Below, one piece after another: positions 42,724-52,167 of a stretch of DNA of 64,000 nt. Every line of letters starts with the position of its first letter. Within the stretch, counting starts at the first letter, position 1. Source of the DNA: Singulisphaera sp. GP187 (GTDB taxonomy: Bacteria > Planctomycetota > Planctomycetia > Isosphaerales > Isosphaeraceae). Location: the NCBI RefSeq assembly GCF_900129635.1, contig NZ_FSRB01000001.1, positions 1,589,501-1,653,500 of the forward strand. The letters run 5' to 3'. The notes under the pieces are model-generated. The model saw only the letters and a program-made list of their open reading frames with translations, ran no database searches and was not told where the DNA came from. A program made the position numbers and the translations under genes.

Positions 42724-43572
42724 TTACCGGTCCTTCTTGGCCGGCCCAGAGTCTTCGGTCACGGCGTAGCCCTCCGGAATCTCCGTGTTGAAGAGCCGGT
42801 CGGGCTCCTTCACCTCGGGGTCCCATTGGAAGTCACTCCAGATTATCTTGTTCAAGGGGAACTCGTACTCTAAGCGGACGGGGAGCCTCGTCGTTGAATC
42901 GATCCAGAGAGTAACAGTGCCCCCGTCCTTTTCCACGAGGAATTTCACCGTCTCGCGTTCTTCGAGCCGTTCCTTCGCCGAGGTAACCCCCTTCTTTTGC
43001 TGTAGCTCTTGCAGGCTTTCGACAAAGGTCTTGGTCCACTTCGGTGCGTGGCGCGAGATCCAGGCGGTCTTCTCCCTGGAGTTGGTCATGAGGTGAACGC
43101 CCCGGGGCAAATCCTGGACATCGACGAGGATCGCCTCCCCATCCGCGTACTTGATACGGCTCACTTTGCGATACCGGGCTACCTTGAGGTCACCGTCGAC
43201 TGACCAAGTGAGCTCGCCACGCATTCCGTTGCCTTTGCCCTCGGTGACTTGTGTCTCCGTGTAGTGCACGAAGCTGTGTTTCTTCGCGGCCTTGACGACG
43301 TCGGCCAGGGCGATAGTCCCCGCTGGGCCCATGAGCAGCCAGCCGAGGGCCACGACCACGACGGCTGCTACCGTGTAACGGAACGCGGGTCGCATAAGGA
43401 ATCTCCTTGTGAAGGTGTAGGGAAAGAGAAGACTCCGGCCGGCAGCTGGCCGGTGCGTTGCAAGCAGGGCGAGCAGTGCCTCGTCCGATGGCCTGTCCGG
43501 GGCGGGCATCCGCTGGAATTCCCTGACCGCCGACTCCAGCGTGTCGTGCCCGGATCGATGGTCTTCGCTCAT
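42724..43572 (-). CDS. Anti-sigma-factor-like membrane protein with LolA-like outer domain
   Basis: A 282-residue protein. The N-terminal 60 residues are a short cytoplasmic helix region (DTLESAVREFQRMPAP, SDEALLALLATH), followed by a membrane helix at about 66-83 (YTVAAVVVVALGWLLMG). The outside domain of about 190 residues has beta-rich LolA/DUF-like texture: VDGDLKVARYRKVSRIKYADGEAILVD, KDGGTVTLWIDSTTRLPVRLEYEFP. It overlaps the ECF sigma gene by four bases, the usual genetic link for an anti-sigma factor. It would hold the sigma factor until an envelope signal arrives; this is inferred from context. Confidence 0.75.
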   Translation of the reverse strand: MSEDHRSGHDTLESAVREFQRMPAPDRPSDEALLALLATHRPAAGRSLLFPYTFTRRFLMRPAFRYTVAAVVVVALGWLLMGPAGTIALADVVKAAKKHSFVHYTETQVTEGKGNGMRGELTWSVDGDLKVARYRKVSRIKYADGEAILVDVQDLPRGVHLMTNSREKTAWISRHAPKWTKTFVESLQELQQKKGVTSAKERLEERETVKFLVEKDGGTVTLWIDSTTRLPVRLEYEFPLNKIIWSDFQWDPEVKEPDRLFNTEIPEGYAVTEDSGPAKKDR

Positions 43573-44036
43573 CGCTTCTCCCTCTCGTCTTGCACCTTGG
43601 GCTCGAGCGTCGCGCGAAGGCGCGATCGGGCGCGGTGGAGCAGGACGCGAACTTCACCCTCGTTGATTCGGAGTTGTATGCCTATGCCCTGGTGGGACAG
43701 CTCTTCGACGCAACTTAGCCAGAACACTTCGGCTTGTTTGGGCGGCAATTCGGCCATTCCCGAACGCACGCGGTCCATAAGCTCGCCGGCCATGGCCTCC
43801 TGAATGGGGCAATCGGCCGCTACGGACGACTCGGTGTCGGCACCAATGCTGCGGATGCGAGTCCGCTCTCGATATCGTTGACGCAACCTGTCGGTGGCCC
43901 GACGGGTCGCCAAGCTGACGAGGAAGGCGGGCCAATCGTCAACCGACCGACGCTCCACAAACCGCCAGGCCGCCAAGAAAGTCTCCTGGTAGCACTCGAG
44001 CGCGTCGGCGTGGTGGTCCAGCAGCCGGTAGGCCAT
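43569..44036 (-). CDS. ECF RNA polymerase sigma factor, 5'-truncated
   Basis: From ATG 44036 the protein has 155 residues. Region 2 is present from AYRLLDHHADALECYQETFLAAWRFVERR, and region 4 is MAELPPKQAEVFWLSCVEELSHQGIGIQLRINEGEVRVLLHRARSRLR. In ECF factors about 20 residues precede AYRLL. Just upstream, in another frame from ATG 44070, the sequence reads MMTDWQKIVAKHG, a typical ECF N-terminus, then joins directly to the AYRLL codons. A small deletion at about 44034 removed a few codons and shifted the frame. The truncated protein may still work, since region 2.2-2.4 remains. Confidence 0.8.
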   Translation of the reverse strand: MAYRLLDHHADALECYQETFLAAWRFVERRSVDDWPAFLVSLATRRATDRLRQRYRERTRIRSIGADTESSVAADCPIQEAMAGELMDRVRSGMAELPPKQAEVFWLSCVEELSHQGIGIQLRINEGEVRVLLHRARSRLRATLEPKVQDEREKR

Positions 44037-44070
44037 GCTTCGCCACGATCTTCTGCCAGTCGGTCATCAT

Positions 44071-44561
44071 GCCCCCTTTCCCTTAGATAGTCGCTCAGGC
44101 GGGGGCAGGCGTTACAGCCCGATGCTGGATAAACGCGACGAATCGCTCGCGGGGTCGGGTAGGGCGGGCGAAAATCAAAGGGTTCGAGGGAATCTACTTC
44201 TTTATTCCCTCCGTCTCCCCTTCTCACCCCAATGAATGGAGCCTGGCAGGTATCATCATCCAAGAAAGCGAAAAACATCCATGGCGAAGCACGTGCGTGC
44301 TCGCAGGTTTGGACGATGTGCGGCAGGGAAGACGTCTTCGCTATTTGGGAATCCGGACGACAAGGTTATAGTTGAAATAATGTTGAATTAATAATTTATT
44401 GCCCCGTTGCCCGCGGATAGAGTGACTGGAAACGTGCTTGTATGGTCTCAGTGTGGCCCTCTCGCACTAGAGTGATTGCATCCAGCCGCCCGCCAGTCGA
44501 CGCGAGGAAGCGGGTGGTTCCGAATGGTGGATCATTCGTCGGCGGTCAGGCGAACTAGCTA
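44071..44561. other. Non-coding gap (491 nt)
   Basis: This holds the promoter side of the sigma factor gene and the end of the small membrane protein gene. 44340-44420 is A+T-rich (TTGAATTAATAATTTATTG) and stands out against the flanks. No gene is recognisable. Confidence 0.4.
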
Positions 44562-44864
44562 TCAAGACCACCTGCGAATCAGTGAAAAGATCACGATGTA
44601 CGTCGCGATGACCACGGCATAGACGGCGAGCGTCAACATCAGGACACGGACGAAGATGACGGACTGCTCCCCAATCGTCATGATTTGACTGCGCATTTTG
44701 GCCAACCACGCCGCTTCGATCGTCCAAAGTAAACCCGGGAGGGAAACCCCTATCGCCCATAGGCCAAGCATCATGTCAGTTCGAAAGAAGAGCAGGTAGA
44801 CCGCCGTGACTGCCGCTACGGCCATCATTCCTCGAACCGTAAACTGCACACTTGGCGATCTCAT
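44562..44864 (-). CDS. Small two- or three-helix membrane protein
   Basis: A 100-residue protein with hydrophobic segments at about residues 12-27 (GMMAVAAVTAVYLLFF), 33-48 (LGLWAIGVSLPGLLWT) and 70-95 (VFVRVLMLTLAVYAVVIATYIVIFSLI). The N-terminus SPSVQFTVRGMMAVAAV resembles 'RFTVRGMM' starts of small planctomycete membrane proteins. GAGGG lies upstream. Function is unknown. Confidence 0.6.
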   Translation of the reverse strand: MRSPSVQFTVRGMMAVAAVTAVYLLFFRTDMMLGLWAIGVSLPGLLWTIEAAWLAKMRSQIMTIGEQSVIFVRVLMLTLAVYAVVIATYIVIFSLIRRWS

Positions 44865-45700
44865 CCAGCCCTCCTGTGAATACGGGCGATTCGCAAGGCG
44901 TCTTCACTCCTCGGCGATGAGCTTGGCCATCGACCCAGCGCGGTCCCGGCGGTTGTGGTAATACCTCATCGTTGTCATCGGGGCCGGATGAATTTGTGGC
45001 ACACGAATCACTCCTTTGATCGGTGGTGGTCCGTTCGGCCTTGGGTCTCACCAGGTCGCAGTATCGTCCAGGTCGAGGGCATTGATGATATCGTAGAGGC
45101 GGGCAAGGGGTGGGGGCATCACTCCCCGCTCGAGTTCCCAGATGCTGCGCGGCTGCACACCCCGTCGTGCTGCGGCGGTTACTGGGTCCACCCCTTGGCC
45201 GCTCGCGCGGCCCTGAAGCTCTGGCCGACGCGCCGAGCGGGGGGCAACCCCTAACCTCGTACTTCCCGTCGCGGGACGCCAGCCGGAATCTCTCGGCAGG
45301 GAAGGTATTGCACTGGTGTCTCACCGCGGCCTTGGCAGGGGCCTGCCGGGCTATCGGGAACCCGGACCAATCGTGCCGGAAGCCAGCCCCCTCGTTTCCT
45401 GGAGTCTGTGCAACGAACAGGAGACCACTCACTTCATGATTCATCCGGTATGTTCTTCGTCGCCAGCCAGTCGTCGCGCGGGAAGCACGGCTAAACTTCG
45501 AGCGCAACAGGGTGGCACTGCCGCCGTTCAGGACTTGTCGGATGCACCACTCAAGCCTTGGGTGGATCACTTGATAATTTTGCCCAACCTTCGATCGAAG
45601 GAGGGGAGTATTCTGTAAAGCGGCTTACCTGAGGCACAAGTGCCGATGGCAATCTCATTAAGCTCAACGGAACACGCCGGCGTTGCAAAGGAGTCCGACG
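44865..45700. other. Intergenic region (836 nt) with a helix-turn-helix-like remnant
   Basis: On the minus strand, 45048-45210 encodes VTAAARRGVQPRSIWELERG, then VMPPPLARLYDIINALDLDD ending at TGA 45048. SIWELERG and the following LYDIINALDL are typical of XRE-type helix-turn-helix proteins. There is no clear start or ribosome site, and sequence upstream of about 45210 is not helix-turn-helix-like, so it is a remnant or a very small protein. The remainder shows no gene. Confidence 0.35.
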
Positions 45701-46480
45701 ATGAAGATGCAGATTGGGACCATGCTGGGGATCACGCTCGTGGTGGCAACGGCGCTGGGGCAAATGCCTCAAGACAAGGCCGAAGATCGAATCCGCCTCA
45801 AGGTCAGGCTGGAACTCGCGGAACTGGACTACGAGGTCGGACGGGACCTGCTCAAGGAGACCCTTTCACTCTTACGGCGAGCGGAACGCACACTTCAAGT
45901 CGATCGAGACCGGCCAGGAGAGCAATTGAAACAGGACGACGCCAAGCGGGAGGCTCTTCGGAATTTCGTCGAGAAGGAACGGAAGCACCTCGAAGAACAA
46001 GCGGTCGAGTCAGCAAGATTGAGGAAGGAGTTGGCGGAATCCGAAAAACAGACACAGCAACCTTACTCCGAAGAAATATCGCGGGCCGACAAGGCGCAAC
46101 TGGAGTTCATGAAGCAAGGGCGGTCGACGAAAGTCGAGCAGCAAAAGTCTCGCGAAGTTGGCCCAAAGCAGGAGGAACTTGGCGACCAGTTCGAAGCCGC
46201 CCAACTCGACTTCAATCTTTTGAATTCACGAATGAATATTCTCAGAAATTCCTTGGATCTGAGAATGAATGAGCTCGCGAAACTACAAGTTCAAGCCGCC
46301 GATTCCGAGAGCAAGGGGGACGAGAAACTTAAAACGGCACTCGACGCCGCCAGGAAACGATACGACGAGGCCCGCAAGAGTTACCTCGAAGTGAAGAAAT
46401 TGCTCAATCAAGAAATCAATAGTTTGAGCAAGCTTCGGCAACGGCCGCAAGAGACAAAACCCGGAGATCAGAGTTTCTAG
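45701..46480 (+). CDS. Exported coiled-coil protein
   Basis: A 259-residue protein, ATG 45701 with AAAGGAG seven bases upstream. Residues 1-22 are a signal peptide (MQIGTMLGITLVVATALG). The remainder is almost wholly helical and charged with long heptad-like runs (LKETLSLLRRAERTL, RNFVEKERKHLEEQAV, LNILRNSLDLRMNELAKLQVQ), implying a long periplasmic coiled coil. No enzymatic motif is visible. Lysine and glutamate content is higher and G+C lower than in neighbours. Confidence 0.7.
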   Translation: MKMQIGTMLGITLVVATALGQMPQDKAEDRIRLKVRLELAELDYEVGRDLLKETLSLLRRAERTLQVDRDRPGEQLKQDDAKREALRNFVEKERKHLEEQAVESARLRKELAESEKQTQQPYSEEISRADKAQLEFMKQGRSTKVEQQKSREVGPKQEELGDQFEAAQLDFNLLNSRMNILRNSLDLRMNELAKLQVQAADSESKGDEKLKTALDAARKRYDEARKSYLEVKKLLNQEINSLSKLRQRPQETKPGDQSF

Positions 46481-46486
46481 AGCGTC

Positions 46487-46885
46487 TCACGATTGCATAG
46501 CGTACGTCGCACGCGATTTGAACCAACCAATGATATCTTGTTGCAAGACGTCACCTAGGCCACAGCCGATCGCGGTCGTGAGTGTATCCGTCGTTCGGGC
46601 CGCCGCCGACTTCAGCGAGTCTTTCACTCTGGAGAACATTTCCTCGATCGGTGAGTAATCCGGGCTTGAGGGCGGCAATGGGATCACTTTCACGCCAACC
46701 CCCTTGACCGCCTTCACCATCGACTTCGCTTTGTGCGGCTTCAGGTTGTCCCAGATCACCGCATCGCATGGATGCAGTTGCGGTGCTAACGCCTGTTCCA
46801 CGTAGGCCTCGAACGTGGCTGTGTCCGTCGCCCCCTGGACGATGAGCAGGGCTTGGGCAAGTGCATGCTGAACGTCATCCCAAGC
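46487..46885 (-). pseudogene. IS630-type transposase, 3' remnant
   Basis: The minus-strand frame carries the C-terminal half of a DDE_3 transposase: GATDTATFEAYVEQALAPQL, DAVIWDNLKPHKAKSM, then the catalytic LPPSSPDYSPIEEMFSRVK with Asp and Glu, ending at 46487. The N-terminal helix-turn-helix and first catalytic Asp are missing; upstream of about 46885 the sequence loses resemblance. It directly abuts a 96-bp repeat at 46998. The remnant cannot act alone. Confidence 0.75.
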
Positions 46886-46997
46886 GCCGGTCCCGTGCTC
46901 TGCTCCGGCTCGGTCGAATTGGCGCCTGGAAAGACGGTTACGGAAGAGATCCGTATCAAGTGACCGATGCTGGTCGCGGCGGGTAAGAGGGAGTAAT

Positions 46998-47189
46998 GTC
47001 GTCACAACCGATTTTGAGACATTTAAACAAGCAGAAGTGCTAATAAAGCGTTGCCGGACGACGTGGCGCGGTTGGCTCGCGTCGCCCGGTGGTGTCGTCA
47101 CAACCGATTTTGATGTATTTAAACAAGCAGAAGTGTTAATGAGGCGTAGCCGGACGACGCGGCGCGGTTGGCTCGCGTCGCCCGGTGGT
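46998..47189. repeat. 96-bp tandem repeat, two copies, behind rpsA
   Basis: Copy A is 46998-47093 and copy B 47094-47189. Both begin GTCGTCACAACCGATTTTGA and end GGCTCGCGTCGCCCGGTGGT, differing at about 10 positions. Each contains a hairpin, CCGGACGACG pairing with CGTCGCCCGG, that could end rpsA transcription (rpsA stops at 47202 on the minus strand). A third, more diverged copy is at 42283-42362. Confidence 0.85.
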
Positions 47190-47201
47190 CTCGGCTGTTG
47201 T

Positions 47202-48575
47202 TTACTCTTTCGGGCTCAATGAGAAGAGGCCGCCTTCACCGGTCCCGGGGCCGCTCTTCCCCCCCTTGAGCGGCACCTTGCGTTCCGGCTTCGGGGTGGC
47301 AGGCGTCTCGTCTTCTGCTTCCTCCTCTTCGACGACCGTCGAAACGGTCGGGAGCGGGCGAAGCGAGAGCGCGATCTTCTTGGCCTCGGCCTCGATCTTG
47401 AGGATCCGGACCTCGACCTCCTGCTCGGGCTTGACGATGTCGGTCACGCGGCGGACCCGGCTCGGGGAAAGCTCGGTGATGTGGATCAGGCCCTCGATGC
47501 CGGGCTCGAGCTCGACGAACGCGCCGAAGTCCATCAGCCGGGTCACGCGGCCCGTGACTACCATTCCGCGCGAGTAGGTTTCGCCGATCCGGTCCCAGGG
47601 GCTGGGGGTGAGCTGCTTGAGGCCGAGGCTGACCTTCTTCGTCTGGCGGTCGAGCTTGAGGATCTTGACCTCGACTTCTTGGCCGACCTTGACGAATTCG
47701 CCCGCGTTGGAGATGCGACTCCAGCTCATCTCGCCGACGTGGAGCAGGCCGTCGACGCCGCCAATGTCGACGAACGCGCCGAAGTCCTTGACCGAGCGGA
47801 TGACTCCGTGGCGGACTTGGCCTTCCTCGAGCACGGCCCAGGTCTTTTCCCGTTGCTCTTCACGTTCGCGTTCGAGGAGTTCGCGGCAGGAGACGACGAG
47901 GTTCTTCTCGCGCTGGTTGGCCTCGGTGACGACGACGCGGAGCTTCTGGTTGATGTAGACCGAGGCATCTTCAACACGGTTGATGCTGATCTGGCCGATC
48001 GGCAAGAAGCCGCGGATGCCGTCGACCTCGACGTCGAGCCCCCCTTTGTTGGTCTTGGTGACCCGGGCCTCGACGATCAGGCCTTTGCGGAGGTTTTCCC
48101 AGTTCGCCTCGACGGCCGCGCCTTTCCTCGAAAGGATGAGCAGGCCTTCATCGGTGTCGAAGTGGTCGACGACCACCTCGATCATCTCACCCGGTTGGGG
48201 CAAGGCGTCCGCGAACTGGTCGACCGGCAAGACCCCTTCGCTCTTGGCGCCCAGGTCGACGAAGATGCTCTTGCCGCGGATGGCAATGACTTTGCCGGTC
48301 TGAGGGCCGGACCGGCTCTCCTGACCGCGCTCGCCGCCGGCCAGTTTCTTGCGTTCGCCGGCCGCCTGGGATCGAGGCGTGGCGACGTCGAATTTCGACG
48401 CGTCGAACCCTTCGAGCGCGGCTTCCAGTTCAGCCTCGAGCTCGGCGTCCCATTGCCGCTTGAGCGGGACTTCGTTGGCAGGCCGCTGGGGGGCTCCCTG
48501 CTTGGAGGCGTCGAGCGCCGCGTCGAGGGCGTCGTCGATCTTCGTATTGGAATTCCGAAAGTTCGTGTCGGCCAT
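47202..48575 (-). CDS. rpsA: 30S ribosomal protein S1
   Basis: A 457-residue protein with four S1 RNA-binding domains: [24 protein letters not shown] (about 94-160), [59 protein letters not shown] and [30 protein letters not shown]. The N-terminal 85 residues are acidic and low-complexity, and the C-terminal 50 are Glu/Pro/Gly-rich. Starts at ATG 48575 (MADTNF) or 48587 are equally possible; neither has a Shine-Dalgarno site, as is common for S1. S1 recruits and unfolds mRNA on the ribosome. A partial copy sits at 42283. Confidence 0.95.
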   Translation of the reverse strand: MADTNFRNSNTKIDDALDAALDASKQGAPQRPANEVPLKRQWDAELEAELEAALEGFDASKFDVATPRSQAAGERKKLAGGERGQESRSGPQTGKVIAIRGKSIFVDLGAKSEGVLPVDQFADALPQPGEMIEVVVDHFDTDEGLLILSRKGAAVEANWENLRKGLIVEARVTKTNKGGLDVEVDGIRGFLPIGQISINRVEDASVYINQKLRVVVTEANQREKNLVVSCRELLEREREEQREKTWAVLEEGQVRHGVIRSVKDFGAFVDIGGVDGLLHVGEMSWSRISNAGEFVKVGQEVEVKILKLDRQTKKVSLGLKQLTPSPWDRIGETYSRGMVVTGRVTRLMDFGAFVELEPGIEGLIHITELSPSRVRRVTDIVKPEQEVEVRILKIEAEAKKIALSLRPLPTVSTVVEEEEAEDETPATPKPERKVPLKGGKSGPGTGEGGLFSLSPKE

Positions 48576-48617
48576 GAGAGAGTCCATCGTGCAAAATGAG
48601 ACGGCCCGAAGGAAGGC

Positions 48618-49298
48618 CTAATCACGCAATTCCAACGTCGTCCAGAGACTCGGATTCTCGCCCACGGGGAATTCGCGACCGACCCCGAGGAACTGGTCCT
48701 CGCGGTCGTGGTCAGTCACCTGATAAGCAAAACCGAGCCGTCGGTTGGTTTCGGGGTCGAAGCCCTGGAGCGCTTCGGTGGGGAGGAACAGCTCGAGCCG
48801 CCACCCTTGTTTCAGACGCTCGGCCCGGGCGGCCAGAATTTCCGGCCGACAGATCGGGGCGTCGGCGACCGCGCGAGCGATCGGCCGTTGGGTCACTTCG
48901 ACGTCGAGGGCCGACCGAGCCTGATTGCCACGGATAAGCCGGGCGCTGAAGCGGTGGCAAAACCGGGTCGCTCGGCTCACGTTCCGCGTGTCACGTGTAT
49001 CGACCCAGACCTGGAGGCCGTGCATTCCCTCGACCTCGTCGTCCGTGGTCGCGAATTTGGGCGCGGGGGTGGTTGAGTTCGCGGTCTCGACCTGGATGGC
49101 CAGTCCGCCTGGGTTCCAGGCGACCCGGACGTCGGCCCAGGACGGCTTGTCGTCGAGCGTGGAGATTTCCGGCAGGGAACAACTCGCGTCGAGTCCGAGT
49201 AGTCCCCCCTTGGTGCCGGTCTTCGGGAGGCCGGAGACCTTGCGGCACGGTACGGAGAGCCGGAACCAGAAGGCTTGGGGTAGCAAGGGGGTGGTCAT
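48618..49298 (-). CDS. CBM9-like domain protein
   Basis: A 226-residue soluble protein, ATG 49298 (MTTPLL). The texture is a beta-sandwich of the CBM9/DOMON type: WADVRVAWNPGGLAIQVETAN, MHGLQVWVDTRDTRNVSRATRFCHRF, then a C-terminal block typical of the family, RLGFAYQVTDHDREDQFLGVGREFPVGENPSLWTTLEL. No signal peptide is visible, so despite the fold it may act inside the cell. It follows ribH closely, and a start at 49370 would overlap the ribH stop, so the two are probably cotranscribed. Confidence 0.7.
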   Translation of the reverse strand: MTTPLLPQAFWFRLSVPCRKVSGLPKTGTKGGLLGLDASCSLPEISTLDDKPSWADVRVAWNPGGLAIQVETANSTTPAPKFATTDDEVEGMHGLQVWVDTRDTRNVSRATRFCHRFSARLIRGNQARSALDVEVTQRPIARAVADAPICRPEILAARAERLKQGWRLELFLPTEALQGFDPETNRRLGFAYQVTDHDREDQFLGVGREFPVGENPSLWTTLELRD

Positions 49299-49366
49299 CG
49301 GAGATCGCTCCCTCGATCGCGCGGGTTCCCGTTCCAAAGGGGCGGGGCCAGGTCGGTTGGCTCCGC

Positions 49367-49885
49367 TCACGTCAACTTGCCTTGGTTCAAGTCATCCCGG
49401 CGCGGCGCTGGATTGACGGCCGGGGAAATCTTCCCCAGTAAGTTAACCATCTCGATGGCGGAAAGGGCAGCCTCAGCCCCCTTGTTTCCTGCTTTCAGGC
49501 CCGCGCGGTCGAACGCCTGCTCGACCGACTCGGTGGTCAGAACGCCGAAAATCACGGGGATTCCGGTCGCTAGCCCCGCCTGGAGGATGCCTGCCGACGT
49601 TTGACCGGCGACGTGGTCGTAGTGCCCGGTCTCGCCGCGAATGATGCAGCCGAGACAGATCACCGCGACGTACCGGCCCGATTCCGCCAGCCGGCGCGCG
49701 ACGAGCGGGATCTCGAATGAGCCGGGGACCCAGGCGACGTCGAGGTTCTCGTCCGGGACGCCGTGACGGACCAGGCCGTCGCGGCAACCGGCCAGAAGGG
49801 CCTCGGTCACCAGGGAGTTGAACCGCGCGACCACGATCGCGAACCGGCCGAGGGGTGGAGAAAAATCTCCGGCGAAGATTGTCAT
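49367..49885 (-). CDS. ribH: 6,7-dimethyl-8-ribityllumazine synthase
   Basis: A 172-residue enzyme that condenses the pyrimidinedione and dihydroxybutanone phosphate in riboflavin synthesis. Motifs: [54 protein letters not shown] with the catalytic His, and [25 protein letters not shown] and GETGHYD are the substrate-binding blocks. The normal protein is about 155 residues; the extra 15 at the C-terminus ([15 protein letters not shown]) look disordered. Confidence 0.96.
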   Translation of the reverse strand: MTIFAGDFSPPLGRFAIVVARFNSLVTEALLAGCRDGLVRHGVPDENLDVAWVPGSFEIPLVARRLAESGRYVAVICLGCIIRGETGHYDHVAGQTSAGILQAGLATGIPVIFGVLTTESVEQAFDRAGLKAGNKGAEAALSAIEMVNLLGKISPAVNPAPRRDDLNQGKLT

Positions 49886-49943
49886 GGGAAGTGGGCGTGC
49901 TGGAGGTTAGGTCGGCCGATCATCCATGGCTTGGGAAACGGAA

Positions 49944-49980
49944 CCCAGTACCCCTTTTTTTAAAAAAAAGGGATACCGGG
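49944..49980 (-). terminator. A/T-rich palindromic terminator after rho
   Basis: The sequence is an almost perfect palindrome around a run of T followed by a run of A: CCCAGTACCCC on one side and GGGATACCGGG on the other. It lies 25 nt past the rho stop. On the minus strand it gives a stem whose upper part is A:T, followed by an A/T-run; it could also act for transcripts from the other side. Confidence 0.6.
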
Positions 49981-50004
49981 CTCCCGTCAATTCCAGCCGA
50001 TCGG

Positions 50005-51912
50005 TTACGACAGGTTCATGCTCATCAGGAACTCGGCGTTCGTCTTGGCCTTGCGCATCCGGCCCGTCAGCAGTTCCATCGCCTCGACCGGGTTCATGTC
50101 GTTCAGAACGCGGCGGAGGATCCAGACCCGACGGAGCTCTTCGGGATCCATCAACAGTTCTTCGCGGCGGGTGCCCGAACGGTTGACGTCGATCGCCGGC
50201 CAGACGCGCTTGTCGACCAGGCGGCGGTCGAGGTGGAGCTCCATGTTACCGGTGCCCTTGAACTCCTCGAAGATGACGTCGTCCATTCGGCTGCCGGTAT
50301 CGACCAGGGCGGTGGCCAGGATCGTGAGGCTACCGGCCTCCTCGATCTTGCGGGCGGCCCCGAAGAACCGCTTGGGCTTCTGGAGCGCGGAGGCGTCGAT
50401 ACCACCGGTCAGGATCTTACCCGAGTGCGGCGCCTCGGTGTTGTAGGCGCGAGCGAGCCGGGTGATCGAATCGAGCAAGATCACGACGTCTCGGCCGTAC
50501 TCGACCATCCGCTTGGCCTTCTCGATGACCATCTCGGCCACCTGAATGTGCCGCGAGGCGGGCTCGTCGAACGTCGAGCTGATGACTTCGGCGGTCGGTC
50601 CCTTGACCGAACGTTCCATGTCGGTCACTTCTTCGGGGCGTTCGTCAATCAGCAAGACCATCACGTAGGCGTCGGGGTGATTGGTCAGGATGCTGTTGGC
50701 GATCTTCTGGAGCAGCATCGTCTTGCCGGTCCGCGGAGGAGCGACGATCAGTCCGCGCTGGCCTTTGCCAATCGGGGTGACCATGTCGACAACCCGCATG
50801 TTGATCTCATCGCTGCTGGTCTCGAGCTGAATTCGCCCGAGCGGGTGCAGCGGCGTGAGGTCGTCGAAGCCGACCTTCTCGCTGAGCTTATCGGGGTCTT
50901 CGTAGTTAATCGCCTCGACCCGGAGGAGGGCGAAATAACGCTCGTTCTCTTTGGGCGGACGGATCTGGCCGGCGACGATCGCGCCTGTCTTGAGACCGAA
51001 GCGGCGGATCTGGCTCGGCGAAACGTAGATGTCGTCGGGGCAGGGGAGGTAGTTATAGTCCGGGCTCCGTAGGAACCCGAAGCCGTCGGGGAGCACCTCG
51101 AGGGTTCCCTCACCGAACATCAGGCCGTTCTGCTTGACCCGCTCCTTGAGGATCTTGAAGATCAGATCCTGTTTTTTCAGGCCGGTGTACTCGACCACCC
51201 CTTCGGACTTGGCCGTCCGGATCAGTTGGGGCATGGTCATCTTCTGGAGCTCGGTGAGGTGGATCTCACCGCGCTTGATGTCTTCATAGCGATCGTGGAT
51301 CGCCACGTCGCCGAAGACGTCTTCATCGTCCTCTTGGCCGAAGCCGGGCGCCTTCGGGTTGACCAACGCCTCGGCGATCGCTGCGATCGGCTCGCGCTCG
51401 ACCCGGGGCGGGGGACTGTAGTCTCGGTCCCGATCCCGATCGCGGTCGCGATCCCGGGCCGTCGGGGGAATCTCACGTTCGCTACGATCGCGGCTCGGGG
51501 CGCTGGTTTCGTGCTCTCGAACGCGTGAGATTCCGGTCGCTTCGCGTTCGCTCCGGTCGCGGAGCCGCTCACGGACCGGCAGGCCCGTCTCGGTGCGTTC
51601 CGTCCGGTCGCGAATCGGCTCGCGGTCCCGGTCGCGGTCGCGGTCGGGCCGAATGTAGCGGATCGGCTCGCGGTCGGCGGGTCGTTCCTGGGGATAGGGC
51701 TCCCGGTCGCGGTCGGGGCGATCGCGATAGTCGCTTCCCGCGCCCGTCGGTTCGGGGACGTCGGAGTTGGAGACGGTGGGGACCGGTGGTGTCGTGTTGT
51801 TCTCATCGGCGGCCGCCGATGCGGGAGGCTGGCCCGCGGGAGGAAGGGAAGCGGCCTTACGAATGCGGGATGTGCTGGAGGACTCCCGGCGGGGGCGAGT
51901 CTCGTTGGCCAT
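50005..51912 (-). CDS. rho: Transcription termination factor Rho with Arg/Asp-rich insert
   Basis: A 635-residue ATP-dependent RNA helicase that ends transcription; E. coli Rho has 419. The start is ATG 51912 (MANETRP). Residues about 1-60 are Ser/Thr/Pro-rich, and about 60-175 are mostly RD/RE/DR dipeptides (for example [16 protein letters not shown]). The Rho N-domain ([26 protein letters not shown]) follows, then the cold-shock RNA-binding fold with [20 protein letters not shown]. The ATPase core has Walker A APPRTGKT near residue 392, [16 protein letters not shown] and [20 protein letters not shown]. The insert probably gives phase-separation or extra RNA contacts. Confidence 0.96.
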   Translation of the reverse strand: MANETRPRRESSSTSRIRKAASLPPAGQPPASAAADENNTTPPVPTVSNSDVPEPTGAGSDYRDRPDRDREPYPQERPADREPIRYIRPDRDRDRDREPIRDRTERTETGLPVRERLRDRSEREATGISRVREHETSAPSRDRSEREIPPTARDRDRDRDRDRDYSPPPRVEREPIAAIAEALVNPKAPGFGQEDDEDVFGDVAIHDRYEDIKRGEIHLTELQKMTMPQLIRTAKSEGVVEYTGLKKQDLIFKILKERVKQNGLMFGEGTLEVLPDGFGFLRSPDYNYLPCPDDIYVSPSQIRRFGLKTGAIVAGQIRPPKENERYFALLRVEAINYEDPDKLSEKVGFDDLTPLHPLGRIQLETSSDEINMRVVDMVTPIGKGQRGLIVAPPRTGKTMLLQKIANSILTNHPDAYVMVLLIDERPEEVTDMERSVKGPTAEVISSTFDEPASRHIQVAEMVIEKAKRMVEYGRDVVILLDSITRLARAYNTEAPHSGKILTGGIDASALQKPKRFFGAARKIEEAGSLTILATALVDTGSRMDDVIFEEFKGTGNMELHLDRRLVDKRVWPAIDVNRSGTRREELLMDPEELRRVWILRRVLNDMNPVEAMELLTGRMRKAKTNAEFLMSMNLS

Positions 51913-52167
51913 GGCGATCGAATCTCCTCGTTCGTTCTGTCTCACGAAATCACGGCCTGCCCTTGAGCCACGGTTGTGCTCGGAAGTCCAAACCGACCGT
52001 GGGGCGGACTTCAGGATGTCCCACCGCACGGGTGAAGCGGGTCAGCTTGGGCAGGCAATTGAATCAAAAAAATCGGGGCGTCAGGTCGGTCACGTCACAA
52101 GAAAATGCAGGTCGAAGTCATCCGGCTCGCCCGCGACCGGACGAGAGGAAAAAACGTGGGACTGTCC
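51913..52167. other. Region upstream of rho
   Basis: 255 nt between the coaE stop and the rho start. The frame of rho is open upstream to 52029, but that extension is not conserved-looking. No hairpin with a T-run was seen. Both flanking genes are on the minus strand, so a rho promoter should lie here. Confidence 0.4.

Noticed and set aside
44776..45570. 264-codon minus-strand frame in the gap before the coiled-coil gene
   Set aside because: Pro/Arg/Ser/Cys-rich with no recognisable domain; the only protein-like trace in the region is in another frame (45048-45210).
49855..51072. 405-codon plus-strand frame opposite rho
   Set aside because: Antisense of a highly conserved gene; composition reflects the complement of rho codons.
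51420..51740. Possible CRISPR or tandem DNA repeat in the rho region
   Set aside because: Repeated CGGTCGCG/CGATCGCG words come from Arg-Asp codons of the Rho insert; there is no fixed repeat-spacer pattern.
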